The position numbers and the translations under genes are program-made. The notes under the pieces were generated by a model that worked only from the letters and a program-made list of their open reading frames with translations, was not told the origin of the DNA and did no database searches. Shown here in pieces: positions 1-6,274 of a DNA stretch of 24,901 nucleotides. The first letter of the stretch is position 1; each line of letters begins with the position of its first letter. The DNA is taken from IMG/VR virus record IMGVR_UViG_3300032163_000099, positions 1 to 24,901 of that record; one strand, 5' to 3'. This DNA comes from a virus.

Positions 1-75
1 GATGGAGGCAAAGCCAAGGATGACCGTCCATGCGGCACTCCACCACCGGGGCCAGTACCCTTCCTTCTCAGCCAT
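1..75 (-). CDS. N-terminus of a small membrane protein (partial)
   Basis: The ATG at 73-75 opens a frame of 25 codons that runs off the window edge. The visible protein starts MAEKEGYWPRWWSAAW and then enters a hydrophobic stretch (TVILGFASI), which looks like the start of a transmembrane segment preceded by Trp and Arg residues. The start lies inside the last codons of the LAGLIDADG endonuclease gene (8-base overlap), which is the usual junction style here. A holin or other small phage membrane protein is possible, but too little is visible to assign a function. Confidence 0.55.
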   Translation of the reverse strand, partial: MAEKEGYWPRWWSAAWTVILGFASI

Positions 76-586
76 CGGCGTCCTCCAATTTGCTTTGGTT
101 CCACCGTATTGTTAGGTCGCGTTTTCTCTCTTCTCGTGCCACTATGTCCGCAAACAGTCCCTTTAAATTTTCGCTCTTGTCTGTCAGATAAGGCCGTATC
201 TGCTGGCCCAGTGCGACCAGATCATTACTCCGTGTGATTGTCCAGCGCCAGGCGTCCTTTCGATTGGGGAGGCGTGCCTCTTGGAAGATAATCCGTCCGG
301 CACCAACTAGCCGGAGAAGGGTGGCTATTGTCTCAATGCTGGTGCTCGTTACTGAGATTAGTGCGGCGTTGTGATCATGTTGCGGGTAATGGCTAATGGT
401 TCCTTCTCCCTCGATCATGGCACCCACCCAGGCAGCTTCAACGGCTGTTAATACACGAACTTGGCGCACGCGGAGAGTCGGCCCGGTATAATGCTTTGGC
501 CGTCGATTAGAACAGAAACGGCAACGTCTCCAGCAACGGCCGGTGGTCGGGGCCCCGCAATCCTGACATGTCCCCGGTGTTCTCAT
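68..586 (-). CDS. LAGLIDADG-type homing endonuclease with N-terminal cysteine cluster
   Basis: This 172-residue protein has a cysteine-rich N-terminus (CQDC, then C-x3-C-x2-C within residues 7-25) that probably binds zinc. The motif AAWVGAMIEGEGTIS follows at about residues 51-65; it matches the LAGLIDADG helix and its catalytic acidic end. The rest follows the family pattern, with a G-AGRI strand, a W-x-I segment and a PYLTDKSENLKGL C-terminal helix. One motif copy implies action as a homodimer. Family members cut a specific site and spread their own gene. It is free-standing, with an ATGA overlap to the upstream gene. By eye the gene is less GC-rich than its neighbours, which fits recent acquisition. 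Its target site is unknown. Confidence 0.82.
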   Translation of the reverse strand: MRTPGTCQDCGAPTTGRCWRRCRFCSNRRPKHYTGPTLRVRQVRVLTAVEAAWVGAMIEGEGTISHYPQHDHNAALISVTSTSIETIATLLRLVGAGRIIFQEARLPNRKDAWRWTITRSNDLVALGQQIRPYLTDKSENLKGLFADIVAREERKRDLTIRWNQSKLEDADG

Positions 587-972
587 CGACCTGGTAGGAT
601 TAACCCCGAAGGTGTACGCTTTTCCTTGCCGCCGTCTTCCAGACTATTTGTCACAGGCACCATGTCCACCATGAGGTAGTCTCCCTTACGCTGAACCACC
701 AAACCGAGGCCTTGGACAACGCCGGCGGCAAAGGCCACCCGTGCCTCATCCGGGAAGTGGTTGAGGAAGTCGATGAGCAGACCCACCAGCATCTCCCCGT
801 CTCCCCAGCCAAGTCCCTTCATAATGGCGCCCACTGCGGCCGAGAACAGTCCGGTACGGCTGTCCGCCGCAGCGTCAACCATCTTGAACGTGGTGTGGTC
901 AGGACGCCACACGTCCGCTGGTAGTGAGAGACTTCCGGCGAACTTGAATTTGGCTGGCGGTTTGTCTTTCAT
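583..972 (-). CDS. Phage protein of unknown function (129 aa)
   Basis: I do not recognise this family. The protein starts MKDKPPAKFKFAG and has a central, mostly hydrophobic and helical part (about residues 40-95, including VGLLIDFLNHF and FAAGVVQGLGLVVQ). The tail is polar with a lysine-rich KEKR segment. No signal peptide or clear membrane span is evident. The start ATG lies 3 bases after the stop of the endonuclease VII-like gene. A G-rich stretch about 10 bases upstream could serve as the ribosome binding site. The stop overlaps the next start as ATGA. The position, just before late-looking genes, does not fix its role. Confidence 0.7.
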   Translation of the reverse strand: MKDKPPAKFKFAGSLSLPADVWRPDHTTFKMVDAAADSRTGLFSAAVGAIMKGLGWGDGEMLVGLLIDFLNHFPDEARVAFAAGVVQGLGLVVQRKGDYLMVDMVPVTNSLEDGGKEKRTPSGLILPGR

Positions 973-975
973 TCC

Positions 976-1593
976 CTACGTCCCCCCGATCACGGACTTG
1001 ATGATGTAGCGGATGGTCTCGGCGCGGTTCTTGAAACCCATCTTCGTGGTAAGGGTGTCAAGGGCCTCCGACTCTTCGGGTGTCAGGCGGGTGGCGACGG
1101 CTGTGTTGAGCCCGGCGCCATTTCCGGGTGGCCGACCCCTCCTGGAAGGTTGTTTATTTGGCGTAACATTTTCTTGGCGAGGCGCACTGCCGCAAGTCTG
1201 TGGTTTGTACTCTGGTGTAGCATGGAGATAGCCTGCGGCCTTCTGCCGTATTTCTGGGTCTACCTCAAGCCAGCCAATTAACTGATTGCAGCGGGCACAT
1301 AGCAGGCCACGGATCTGCCCAGTTGTATGGTTATGATCTACAAAGAGAGGCTTGCCTCCGTTTTTCGGTGGTTCATGGCAAATAGCACAGACGCCGTCCT
1401 GATCCTTCAGACGGGCAGCATAGTCATCGGCTGATATCCCATATAGGTTCATTAGTGCATTCGTTCGCTGCATCTCCTTGCGGCAGGGACGACAATAACT
1501 CGAACCTGGGCGGCCATTGTTTCCACAACTCCGAACAAACTCGGTTATGGGCTTATCTTGTTGACAATGCAAACAATGTCTTGAGTCCGTCAT
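976..1593 (-). CDS. Endonuclease VII-like nuclease fused to a ribbon-helix-helix domain
   Basis: The first ~110 residues match the recombination endonuclease VII (HNH superfamily) pattern: two Cys pairs near the N-terminus (CLHC and CRPC), then DGVCAICHEPP, the catalytic VDHNHTTGQIRGLLCARCN segment and IGWLE. A linker follows with an AT-hook-like RRGRPPGNG. The last ~45 residues (LNTAVATRLTPEESEALDTL, then NRAETIRYIIKSV) look like a complete CopG/MetJ-type ribbon-helix-helix DNA-binding domain. Such Endo VII genes in phages are often homing nucleases. The RHH tail could give sequence specificity, or it could be the remnant of an RHH gene that the nuclease invaded. The start overlaps the upstream stop as ATGA. 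Confidence 0.85.
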   Translation of the reverse strand: MTDSRHCLHCQQDKPITEFVRSCGNNGRPGSSYCRPCRKEMQRTNALMNLYGISADDYAARLKDQDGVCAICHEPPKNGGKPLFVDHNHTTGQIRGLLCARCNQLIGWLEVDPEIRQKAAGYLHATPEYKPQTCGSAPRQENVTPNKQPSRRGRPPGNGAGLNTAVATRLTPEESEALDTLTTKMGFKNRAETIRYIIKSVIGGT

Positions 1594-2075
1594 GAGATCA
1601 GGCGCCCCGTTTTTCTATAGACGAGTTCGCGGAGAAACCGCCCCGGCATCTGTGTCCTCCTATCACATTGCGGACACGCCACCAAATAAACGTCGTCTGT
1701 GTTGACCTTCGCCACGTCCACCTGTTCGCCCAGCCGGATCACGTCCGAGTTCTCAATGATCTCTGTCGGCTTCTTCTTGGTGACGATCCGCATCATGGCG
1801 TGGCATCGGTCGCATTCGAAGGCTTCGGGGCCTCCGACGACTTCCTTGATCTGGTTCGGCGGCGTTGGCCCGTGCTCTGTGATGTCCCATCGGATGTAGA
1901 CCCAGCCCGATGAGGGCTCGGCGTAGTCGGGTTCGTGTCCGGCACGCCAGCGGAACTTCTTGTCAACTCCCCGCTTGCCTGGGCCACGCGGGGTGCCTGT
2001 ACGACGGTGGCCTTCAGTGGCTCCAGCCCCAGGGGGTTGGCCAGGGTCGCCAGGTCGGTTAGTGTCTCTATCCAT
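1590..2075 (-). CDS. Zinc-ribbon protein, possibly the frameshifted C-terminus of the upstream gene
   Basis: From about residue 37 onward (KRGVDKKFRWRAGHEPDYAE) this 161-residue frame reads like a real protein, with high third-position GC and two zinc-binding pairs (FECDRCHA and VACPQCDRR). The first ~35 residues are Pro/Gly/Arg-rich and look like a shadow of the upstream frame. They overlap well-formed polymerase-like sequence. An ATG at 2075 with TGAGGA upstream could permit independent initiation. Alternatively, one missing G in the GGGG run (minus strand) at 1969-1972 would fuse this zinc ribbon to the end of the pseudo-polymerase. I favour the fusion or a frameshift, but cannot exclude a 283-base overlap of two genes. 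Confidence 0.6.
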   Translation of the reverse strand: MDRDTNRPGDPGQPPGAGATEGHRRTGTPRGPGKRGVDKKFRWRAGHEPDYAEPSSGWVYIRWDITEHGPTPPNQIKEVVGGPEAFECDRCHAMMRIVTKKKPTEIIENSDVIRLGEQVDVAKVNTDDVYLVACPQCDRRTQMPGRFLRELVYRKTGRLIS

Positions 2076-3172
2076 CGGTTCATTTCCTCAGTGTTCTTGG
2101 GCCCAGTGCCGGTGACACGGAGTAGGCCCGACAGGGGATCGGTCTCGATGTCCCGTACCAGCACGGTCGGGCCGGGTCGATTGTTGTGAAACGTCACCGC
2201 GGCCACCTCCATGATGTCGCGCACGGTGCCAAGGATGGTGTGGGCACTGGCTACGCCGGGATGGAGGCCGCCGTGTAGTTTGCGACCGTAGAGTGTCCGC
2301 GCCAGGCGGTCACGCTGGTAGGCCTGCATGAGAGTGATGATGCCGAGCCACAGGCTGGGTAGGCGCTTGTTCCACTGGTCGCCGACCACCGGGAGGTTGT
2401 CCGGCAGTCGGTCAACTAAGGACGCATCCACCCCGGCCATCACGTCCACCGACCGGCCGCAGATATGCCACAGTAGGACAGCCTTCGTCACGTCGGGCGG
2501 CCACTCGAAGAGTCCGGCCAGCCCCGTCAGTGGATCGTGGCCGCTGGTGAAGAGCCACTCCAACGTCGGGTCGCCGGTGTAGCGTCGTAGGACATGGAGC
2601 CACAGATCCGAATATGTCACCCACCAGTCCAGTGGTTCCTCTAGGAAGAACACCTGCCACTCCGCCCGGAGTCGGGCCAGTGGTATCGAGACGGCGAAAT
2701 AATAGTTTGGCGCCTCGAACTGGAGCTGGGGTTCTAGTAGGCGGGCGGTGAAGGCCTGGTCCTGAAGGGAGATGCCGGTTGGAGGCGGCGCCCCGCCTGT
2801 GTTGTAGGCGCAGGCCCGGAGGTCGCCCAACATGCACATCGACAGCCGGAGGAAGAACTCCCCTGCTGGATATGGCGCAGCGAGGGCGCCCATTAGCCCC
2901 ACCAATGTCTCCGTGGCGTCGAGTGCTACCAGGCGGGGCGGGGAGGCGCCCATGATCGCGGCAGCCAGCGCAAATCGGGCGTAGTCCCCGTCCCCGCGGC
3001 GTGGGAGAATGTAGACATCCTTCTCCTGGGCGAGGATGACCTGCTCTTCGTCTACCGCCACACCGACAGGATCCGCATCGTGGAATCCCATCGCCTCCAG
3101 GTGCGTCATGAAATCCGTTACCCCCACTGGATCGGCAAGTAGGTGTACGCCATAGGGTCGGTTGGTGGTCAT
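1793..3172 (-). CDS. Degenerate family A DNA polymerase-like protein, probably inactive
   Basis: This protein follows the layout of a phage Pol A enzyme but lacks key residues. Residues ~1-130 resemble the 3'-5' exonuclease fold (GVAVDEEQVILAQ, RLVALDATETLVGLMG, ISLQDQAFTARLL). The thumb is largely missing. Residues ~170-225 match the motif A region of the active polymerase in this window: VTYSDLWLHVL aligns with MTADWSQAEVWGL, then TGDPTLEWLFTSGHD with AGDDGLLKVLTSGQD. The catalytic Asp is replaced by Thr186. Motif B keeps a Lys but loses the rest (TKAVLLWHICG). TLYGRKLHGG aligns with the NIFGQRRHFP region. Motif C is VRD (339-341) rather than VHD. The start is the ATG overlapping the upstream stop (ATGA). 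The last ~60 residues are suspect, as the zinc-ribbon frame overlaps them. The homology is read by eye. Confidence 0.72.
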   Translation of the reverse strand: MTTNRPYGVHLLADPVGVTDFMTHLEAMGFHDADPVGVAVDEEQVILAQEKDVYILPRRGDGDYARFALAAAIMGASPPRLVALDATETLVGLMGALAAPYPAGEFFLRLSMCMLGDLRACAYNTGGAPPPTGISLQDQAFTARLLEPQLQFEAPNYYFAVSIPLARLRAEWQVFFLEEPLDWWVTYSDLWLHVLRRYTGDPTLEWLFTSGHDPLTGLAGLFEWPPDVTKAVLLWHICGRSVDVMAGVDASLVDRLPDNLPVVGDQWNKRLPSLWLGIITLMQAYQRDRLARTLYGRKLHGGLHPGVASAHTILGTVRDIMEVAAVTFHNNRPGPTVLVRDIETDPLSGLLRVTGTGPKNTEEMNRWIETLTDLATLANPLGLEPLKATVVQAPRVAQASGELTRSSAGVPDTNPTTPSPHRAGSTSDGTSQSTGQRRRTRSRKSSEAPKPSNATDATP

Positions 3173-3267
3173 GGCCTCACCCAGTAAAGTAGGATTGTCA
3201 GCCACATGCCAATACCCATACCTGTAAGGAAGGTCATCAGGGGGTAGAAGATCTTATCACTCATCAT
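3169..3267 (-). CDS. Small single-span membrane protein (32 aa)
   Basis: A 32-codon frame starts at the ATG at 3265-3267 and fits exactly between its neighbours, with ATGA overlaps at both ends. The protein begins MMSDKIFYPLMTFLTGMG, continues as an uninterrupted hydrophobic segment ending LTILLYWV, and stops after Arg-Pro. This is one membrane helix with few charges. The exact fit into a chain of coupled genes is the main support for it being real. A weak GGTGGG lies upstream. The function is unknown. Confidence 0.6.
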   Translation of the reverse strand: MMSDKIFYPLMTFLTGMGIGMWLTILLYWVRP

Positions 3268-3506
3268 GTTCCCACCAGCAACTTCACGATGCCGCGCCCA
3301 CTAGGACTGAGTATGGGGCGACCAAAGCGCCGCAGGAGTACCTCATCCACGGCCAAGAGCCGGTTGGCAAGGCGGCGCCCGTGTTCCTCTAGCTTCTCCT
3401 CCGGCCAGTCGGCGTACCACCGGTCTATGAGTTCCTGCCGACTCCCGGTAAGGGTGCGCCGTCTCCGTCCGCCGCAGACTCGGTAGGTGATCTTCGCCTC
3501 AGACAT
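3264..3506 (-). CDS. Small basic protein of unknown function (80 aa)
   Basis: I do not recognise a family. The N-terminus has an Arg-rich run (CGGRRRRTLTG), then a predicted helical part (RQELIDRWYADWPEEKLEEH) and a second basic helical part (RRLANRLLAVDEVLLRRFG). The composition suits nucleic-acid binding, but that is inference. It starts MSE through the 8-base overlap ATGTCTGA with the C5 methyltransferase stop and ends by ATGA overlap with the 32-residue membrane protein, so it is probably translated by coupling. Confidence 0.65.
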   Translation of the reverse strand: MSEAKITYRVCGGRRRRTLTGSRQELIDRWYADWPEEKLEEHGRRLANRLLAVDEVLLRRFGRPILSPSGRGIVKLLVGT

Positions 3507-4545
3507 CGATTGCCGCCAAGATTCGCCGCCCGATCCATTTGATTACGTTCACTGTCATGGCGTCTCCGAGGGCGGCGTACCGCCTGCCATCGGGGCACCG
3601 TGGACATGGGTCCAGCCCACAGGAAAACTTTGTAGTAACTCGCACTCGCTGGGTGTCAACCTTCTCACAGACATGGTTGTCAGCGATGGGGTTGCTGTTT
3701 CCGTTGTGGGCTTCTGCTCCCGTGATGGGGCCGCAAATGACATTCCCCTCATCTCCGTGGCTATCGCTCCCTCCCCAGCGGTTGGAGCGCAGGGGCTGGG
3801 CGATGAGATTGTCGGCTCCGTCCGCCCTTGGACTGCTTCGCCCGTGATGCCCGTCGCTGGCTTCAAGAGGGGCGGCGACATAGGTTTCATTGTCAAGGTC
3901 GTTTCTATGCCCGCCAAAGCTAGAAGTGCTTCCTCCAAGCGGGGCGGCAAGGTCTTGCCCCGCCTTTCCGCCCGCCGGAGTATCCCCGCCGCCGCCCTCG
4001 GACTCAAAGAGTATTTCGGGTGGGCACGGGGCTCCAAGATGTCCGACAATGTAGACACGGCGGCGTCTCTGGGGCACTCCGAAATACTGGCTGTCCAGGA
4101 TTCGCCAGCCCAGACCATACCCGCATTCGGAAAGCGTTTCGAGGACGATGCCCATGTCCTGACCTTCATGCGAAGACAGGAGGCCAGGAACATTCTCAAC
4201 GATGAGCCAGCGGGGGCGGATCGCCGCAGCCACCCGCATGAAGTCAAAGAACAGCCCACTCCTCTCTCCCTTCAAACCCGCCCGTTTGCCTGCGACTGAA
4301 AGATCCTGGCAGGGGAAACCGCCGATAATCAGGTCAACCTTCCACCCAGGATCATCCAGATATGGCATTGTCTGTATGTCATCCCAACGGAGGGTGGTCG
4401 GCCAGTGTCGTTCCAGTACCTTCCTCCGCCAAGGATCGAGTTCCACCTGCCATATGACATCCCAACCCGCTCGTTCCAGACCGAGATCGCCGCCCCCGAT
4501 ACCAGCGAACAATGATCCGCAGGTGGGACGGCGTTCCTCAGACAT
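3499..4545 (-). CDS. C5-cytosine DNA methyltransferase with a frame-disrupted C-terminal region
   Basis: The family motifs are clear: FAGIGGGDLGLERAG (SAM binding, ~13-27), GGFPCQDLSVAG with catalytic Cys79, ENVPGL (117-122), QRRRRVYIVG (~160), and the final GDAMTVNVIKWIGRRI. The product would methylate cytosine at C5 in a specific site, probably to protect phage DNA from host restriction. No cognate nuclease gene is visible. Between the variable region and the last motif the conserved SVRRLTPSECELLQSFPVGW element is present only in a shifted frame. As sequenced, the recognition/motif IX part is therefore scrambled over about 33 codons between two G/C runs (see findings). The start is the ATG in the ATGTCTGA overlap; an upstream GTG at 4572 is less likely. 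Confidence 0.85.
   Translation of the reverse strand: MSEERRPTCGSLFAGIGGGDLGLERAGWDVIWQVELDPWRRKVLERHWPTTLRWDDIQTMPYLDDPGWKVDLIIGGFPCQDLSVAGKRAGLKGERSGLFFDFMRVAAAIRPRWLIVENVPGLLSSHEGQDMGIVLETLSECGYGLGWRILDSQYFGVPQRRRRVYIVGHLGAPCPPEILFESEGGGGDTPAGGKAGQDLAAPLGGSTSSFGGHRNDLDNETYVAAPLEASDGHHGRSSPRADGADNLIAQPLRSNRWGGSDSHGDEGNVICGPITGAEAHNGNSNPIADNHVCEKVDTQRVRVTTKFSCGLDPCPRCPDGRRYAALGDAMTVNVIKWIGRRILAAIDV
3592..3691 (-). other. Out-of-frame segment inside the C5 methyltransferase
   Basis: On the minus strand this stretch is bounded by two CCCC runs (3688-3691 and 3592-3595). Read one base ahead of the main frame it encodes PSLTTMSVRRLTPSECELLQ and then SFPVGWTHVHGAP, which is the expected conserved C5 methyltransferase sequence. 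Removing one C from the first run and adding one to the second restores NSNPSLTT at one edge and HGAPDGRRYAALGDAM at the other. The signal is seen directly. Whether it is an assembly error or a real pair of compensating indels is open. Confidence 0.75.
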
Positions 4546-4786
4546 CTGCCGCAATATGGCCTTCTCGGACACAGGGGCACCTGCTAAAGTCCCAGTAACG
4601 GATTTTCACTTCGGCCCCTGTGTGCTTTTCGAGTACCGCCCGCAGTGCCGGAAAGCGGTAGTGATAGCCACTGTCCCATCGCATTAGACAGGACAGGACT
4701 TCGGTAAGATTGCTACAGTACCGGGGGCCCTCCAACCGCAATTCATAGGCGGGGGAGTCATATAGGGTGGCTACATAGGGCTTCAT
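4538..4786 (-). CDS. Protein of unknown function (82 aa)
   Basis: No family is recognised. The protein starts MKPYVATLYDSPAYEL and has scattered aromatic residues, a Cys-rich tail (SRCPCVREGH) and a central WDSGYHYRFPALRAVLEKH segment. The start overlaps the upstream stop (ATGA) and the stop overlaps the methyltransferase start (ATGTCTGA), placing it in the same coupled transcript as the small terminase-like gene and the C5 methyltransferase. It may accompany the methyltransferase, but only position suggests this. Confidence 0.65.
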   Translation of the reverse strand: MKPYVATLYDSPAYELRLEGPRYCSNLTEVLSCLMRWDSGYHYRFPALRAVLEKHTGAEVKIRYWDFSRCPCVREGHIAADV

Positions 4787-5400
4787 ACATCGATCCCCTT
4801 CGCCCGCAGTTGGGCCCGTGCCGCCTCCGGCACCGGCCTCCCGGCTCTGATGGCAAGCAACGCTATCGCCTCATCGCCGGTGAGGTTGATGTTGAACATG
4901 GTGCCCTTGATCTCCTTGGTGTCCTGGAGGATCTTGGCCGACCGTAAGATGGTGTCTACTGTCCGGAGACGTATGCGCCAGTCCGGGCGGACGGTATCTG
5001 CCTCAAACCCTTTGCCGCAGTGGGGGCACATCACCTTCTGTCGGAGCCCACGTTCGGCCTCCAGCGCCTCATCCAATACGCCTGCCGCACGACCTGACAT
5101 CAGTTCCAACTCACGTTTGGTGAGTTTCACATCGTCAAGACTGATGAGGTCGTCATAGGCCTTGTTGAAGGCCTCGTCGTCTGTCAGCCAGCCGCGGACA
5201 CGACGCTCTTTGATCTCTAGGACTTTACACGCCTTCTTCCAACTCCCTTGGATCAGGAGTTCTTGGAGAAAGCGGCGCTGGTCGAGCATTAGGCCATCTG
5301 GCCCACGGCGCTGGAGTCCGTGACCGCCACCGAGGTAGGTCTCGACCGTCGAGACGACCTCGCCCTCTAGGGGCACCAGGGCCTTGTCGTCCTCAGACAT
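4783..5400 (-). CDS. Probable terminase small subunit
   Basis: The protein (205 aa) has an N-terminal helix-turn-helix-like region at about residues 30-80 (QRRFLQELLIQGSWKKACKV, then ERRVRGWLTDDEAFNKAYDD). This fits the small terminase pattern in which a DNA-binding HTH reads the packaging site. A helical middle (ELMSGRAAGVLDEALEAERG) could serve oligomerisation. A CPHCGKGFEAD element and a C-terminal part with NINLTGDEAIALLAIRAGR follow. Small terminase subunits recognise phage DNA and load the large packaging ATPase. No large subunit is visible in the window, so this rests on the sequence pattern only. The start is the ATG in the ATGTCTGA overlap; a GTG at 5421 is less likely. Confidence 0.55.
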   Translation of the reverse strand: MSEDDKALVPLEGEVVSTVETYLGGGHGLQRRGPDGLMLDQRRFLQELLIQGSWKKACKVLEIKERRVRGWLTDDEAFNKAYDDLISLDDVKLTKRELELMSGRAAGVLDEALEAERGLRQKVMCPHCGKGFEADTVRPDWRIRLRTVDTILRSAKILQDTKEIKGTMFNINLTGDEAIALLAIRAGRPVPEAARAQLRAKGIDV

Positions 5401-6274
5401 TGGCCCTCGTATCAAAGACACTAGCCGCCGCGTTCACCACCTGCTGTAGCGAGTCGGGCCGGAAGGCCAGAAGTTCAGACGCCAGTCCCATGTAGGCTTT
5501 TCGTAGGGCGGCCTCGTCCACCAGCGGCGGGTTGCTGCTGACGTGAACCAACTTGCAGACCTCATCCCACTCGGCGTCCGTGGCGTGGTGGATGGTGTAG
5601 AAGTTGATGCCCTCCGGACAGTAGATTCCCGCACCCGTCGCCTGGAGACGGATACCCTCCGGTCCCATCGTGCGGATCTGTCCAGAGTCCTTCGGCCACT
5701 CCCAGGGGTAGGATTGAAGGGTGGGGAAGACCGGCAGACCGTAGAAGTCTTTACCCTGAAGACACTCCACAACGGCCAGTGTGATGTAGCCGTCCGGCTG
5801 CGATGGCCGGAAGGCACCGGGGTAGATCATGGGCATGACGCCGTTACACCGCAGCAACATGACCTGCTGGTATGGGTGGCGCAGACGGTCGCCGCGAGTA
5901 TCGATTGAGGCATAGAGTGGCGTCCCAGGGTGTCGGGCACGGAAGGTGTTGATGAGAGTCGTCATCGCTGGGCCGGTGTCCGTAAGTGGACCCCAGCCGC
6001 CGGGCCCTTCTTCGGCGTTGATGACGGCGAACTGGGCACCCGCATCCACGGCATTAGCCAACTTGGTGCCTTCACCAACGGGATCATCCCTGTAGGCGTA
6101 CCGCTCCGTGGCCCATCGGACACCGCCGGCGGCGTAGGCTTTCTCCGTGGCAGGCGCCCCATACTTGACGATGACGCCTTCGATCTTGGCCCGCTGCGCC
6201 CGCTCGACGCACTTCGCCAGGGGCATGGTAGACCAATTATTGTGCCATGCCCAAATACCCGCAGCCGTAGTCAT
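5393..6274 (-). CDS. TIM-barrel, glycoside-hydrolase-like protein
   Basis: The 293-residue protein begins MTTAAGIWAWHNNW and shows the alternating strand/helix layout of a TIM barrel: GVIVKYG, an Arg/Tyr-rich strand, AGAQFAVINAEEGPGGWG, TPLYASIDTRGDRL, GVMPMIYPGAF, and GLPVFPTLQSYPWEW. The acidic NAEEG after a beta strand would suit a glycosidase active site. About 60 helical residues follow at the C-terminus. It might be a cell-wall hydrolase or a virion-associated enzyme; substrate and role are inference. The chosen start (ATG 6274) has AAAGGAGA at good spacing and an ATGA overlap with the HNH gene stop. An upstream in-frame extension to 6346 lies inside that HNH gene and is unlikely. Confidence 0.6.
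   Translation of the reverse strand: MTTAAGIWAWHNNWSTMPLAKCVERAQRAKIEGVIVKYGAPATEKAYAAGGVRWATERYAYRDDPVGEGTKLANAVDAGAQFAVINAEEGPGGWGPLTDTGPAMTTLINTFRARHPGTPLYASIDTRGDRLRHPYQQVMLLRCNGVMPMIYPGAFRPSQPDGYITLAVVECLQGKDFYGLPVFPTLQSYPWEWPKDSGQIRTMGPEGIRLQATGAGIYCPEGINFYTIHHATDAEWDEVCKLVHVSSNPPLVDEAALRKAYMGLASELLAFRPDSLQQVVNAAASVFDTRANV

Noticed and set aside
3555-4259. A separate minus-strand gene of 234 codons inside the C5 methyltransferase
   Set aside because: Only its last part looks like protein, and that part is the displaced methyltransferase motif; the rest is an out-of-frame shadow.
3487-4299. Long plus-strand frame of 270 codons opposite the C5 methyltransferase
   Set aside because: It is antisense to clear methyltransferase motifs, has no family features and no ribosome binding site, and no other gene in the window is on the plus strand.
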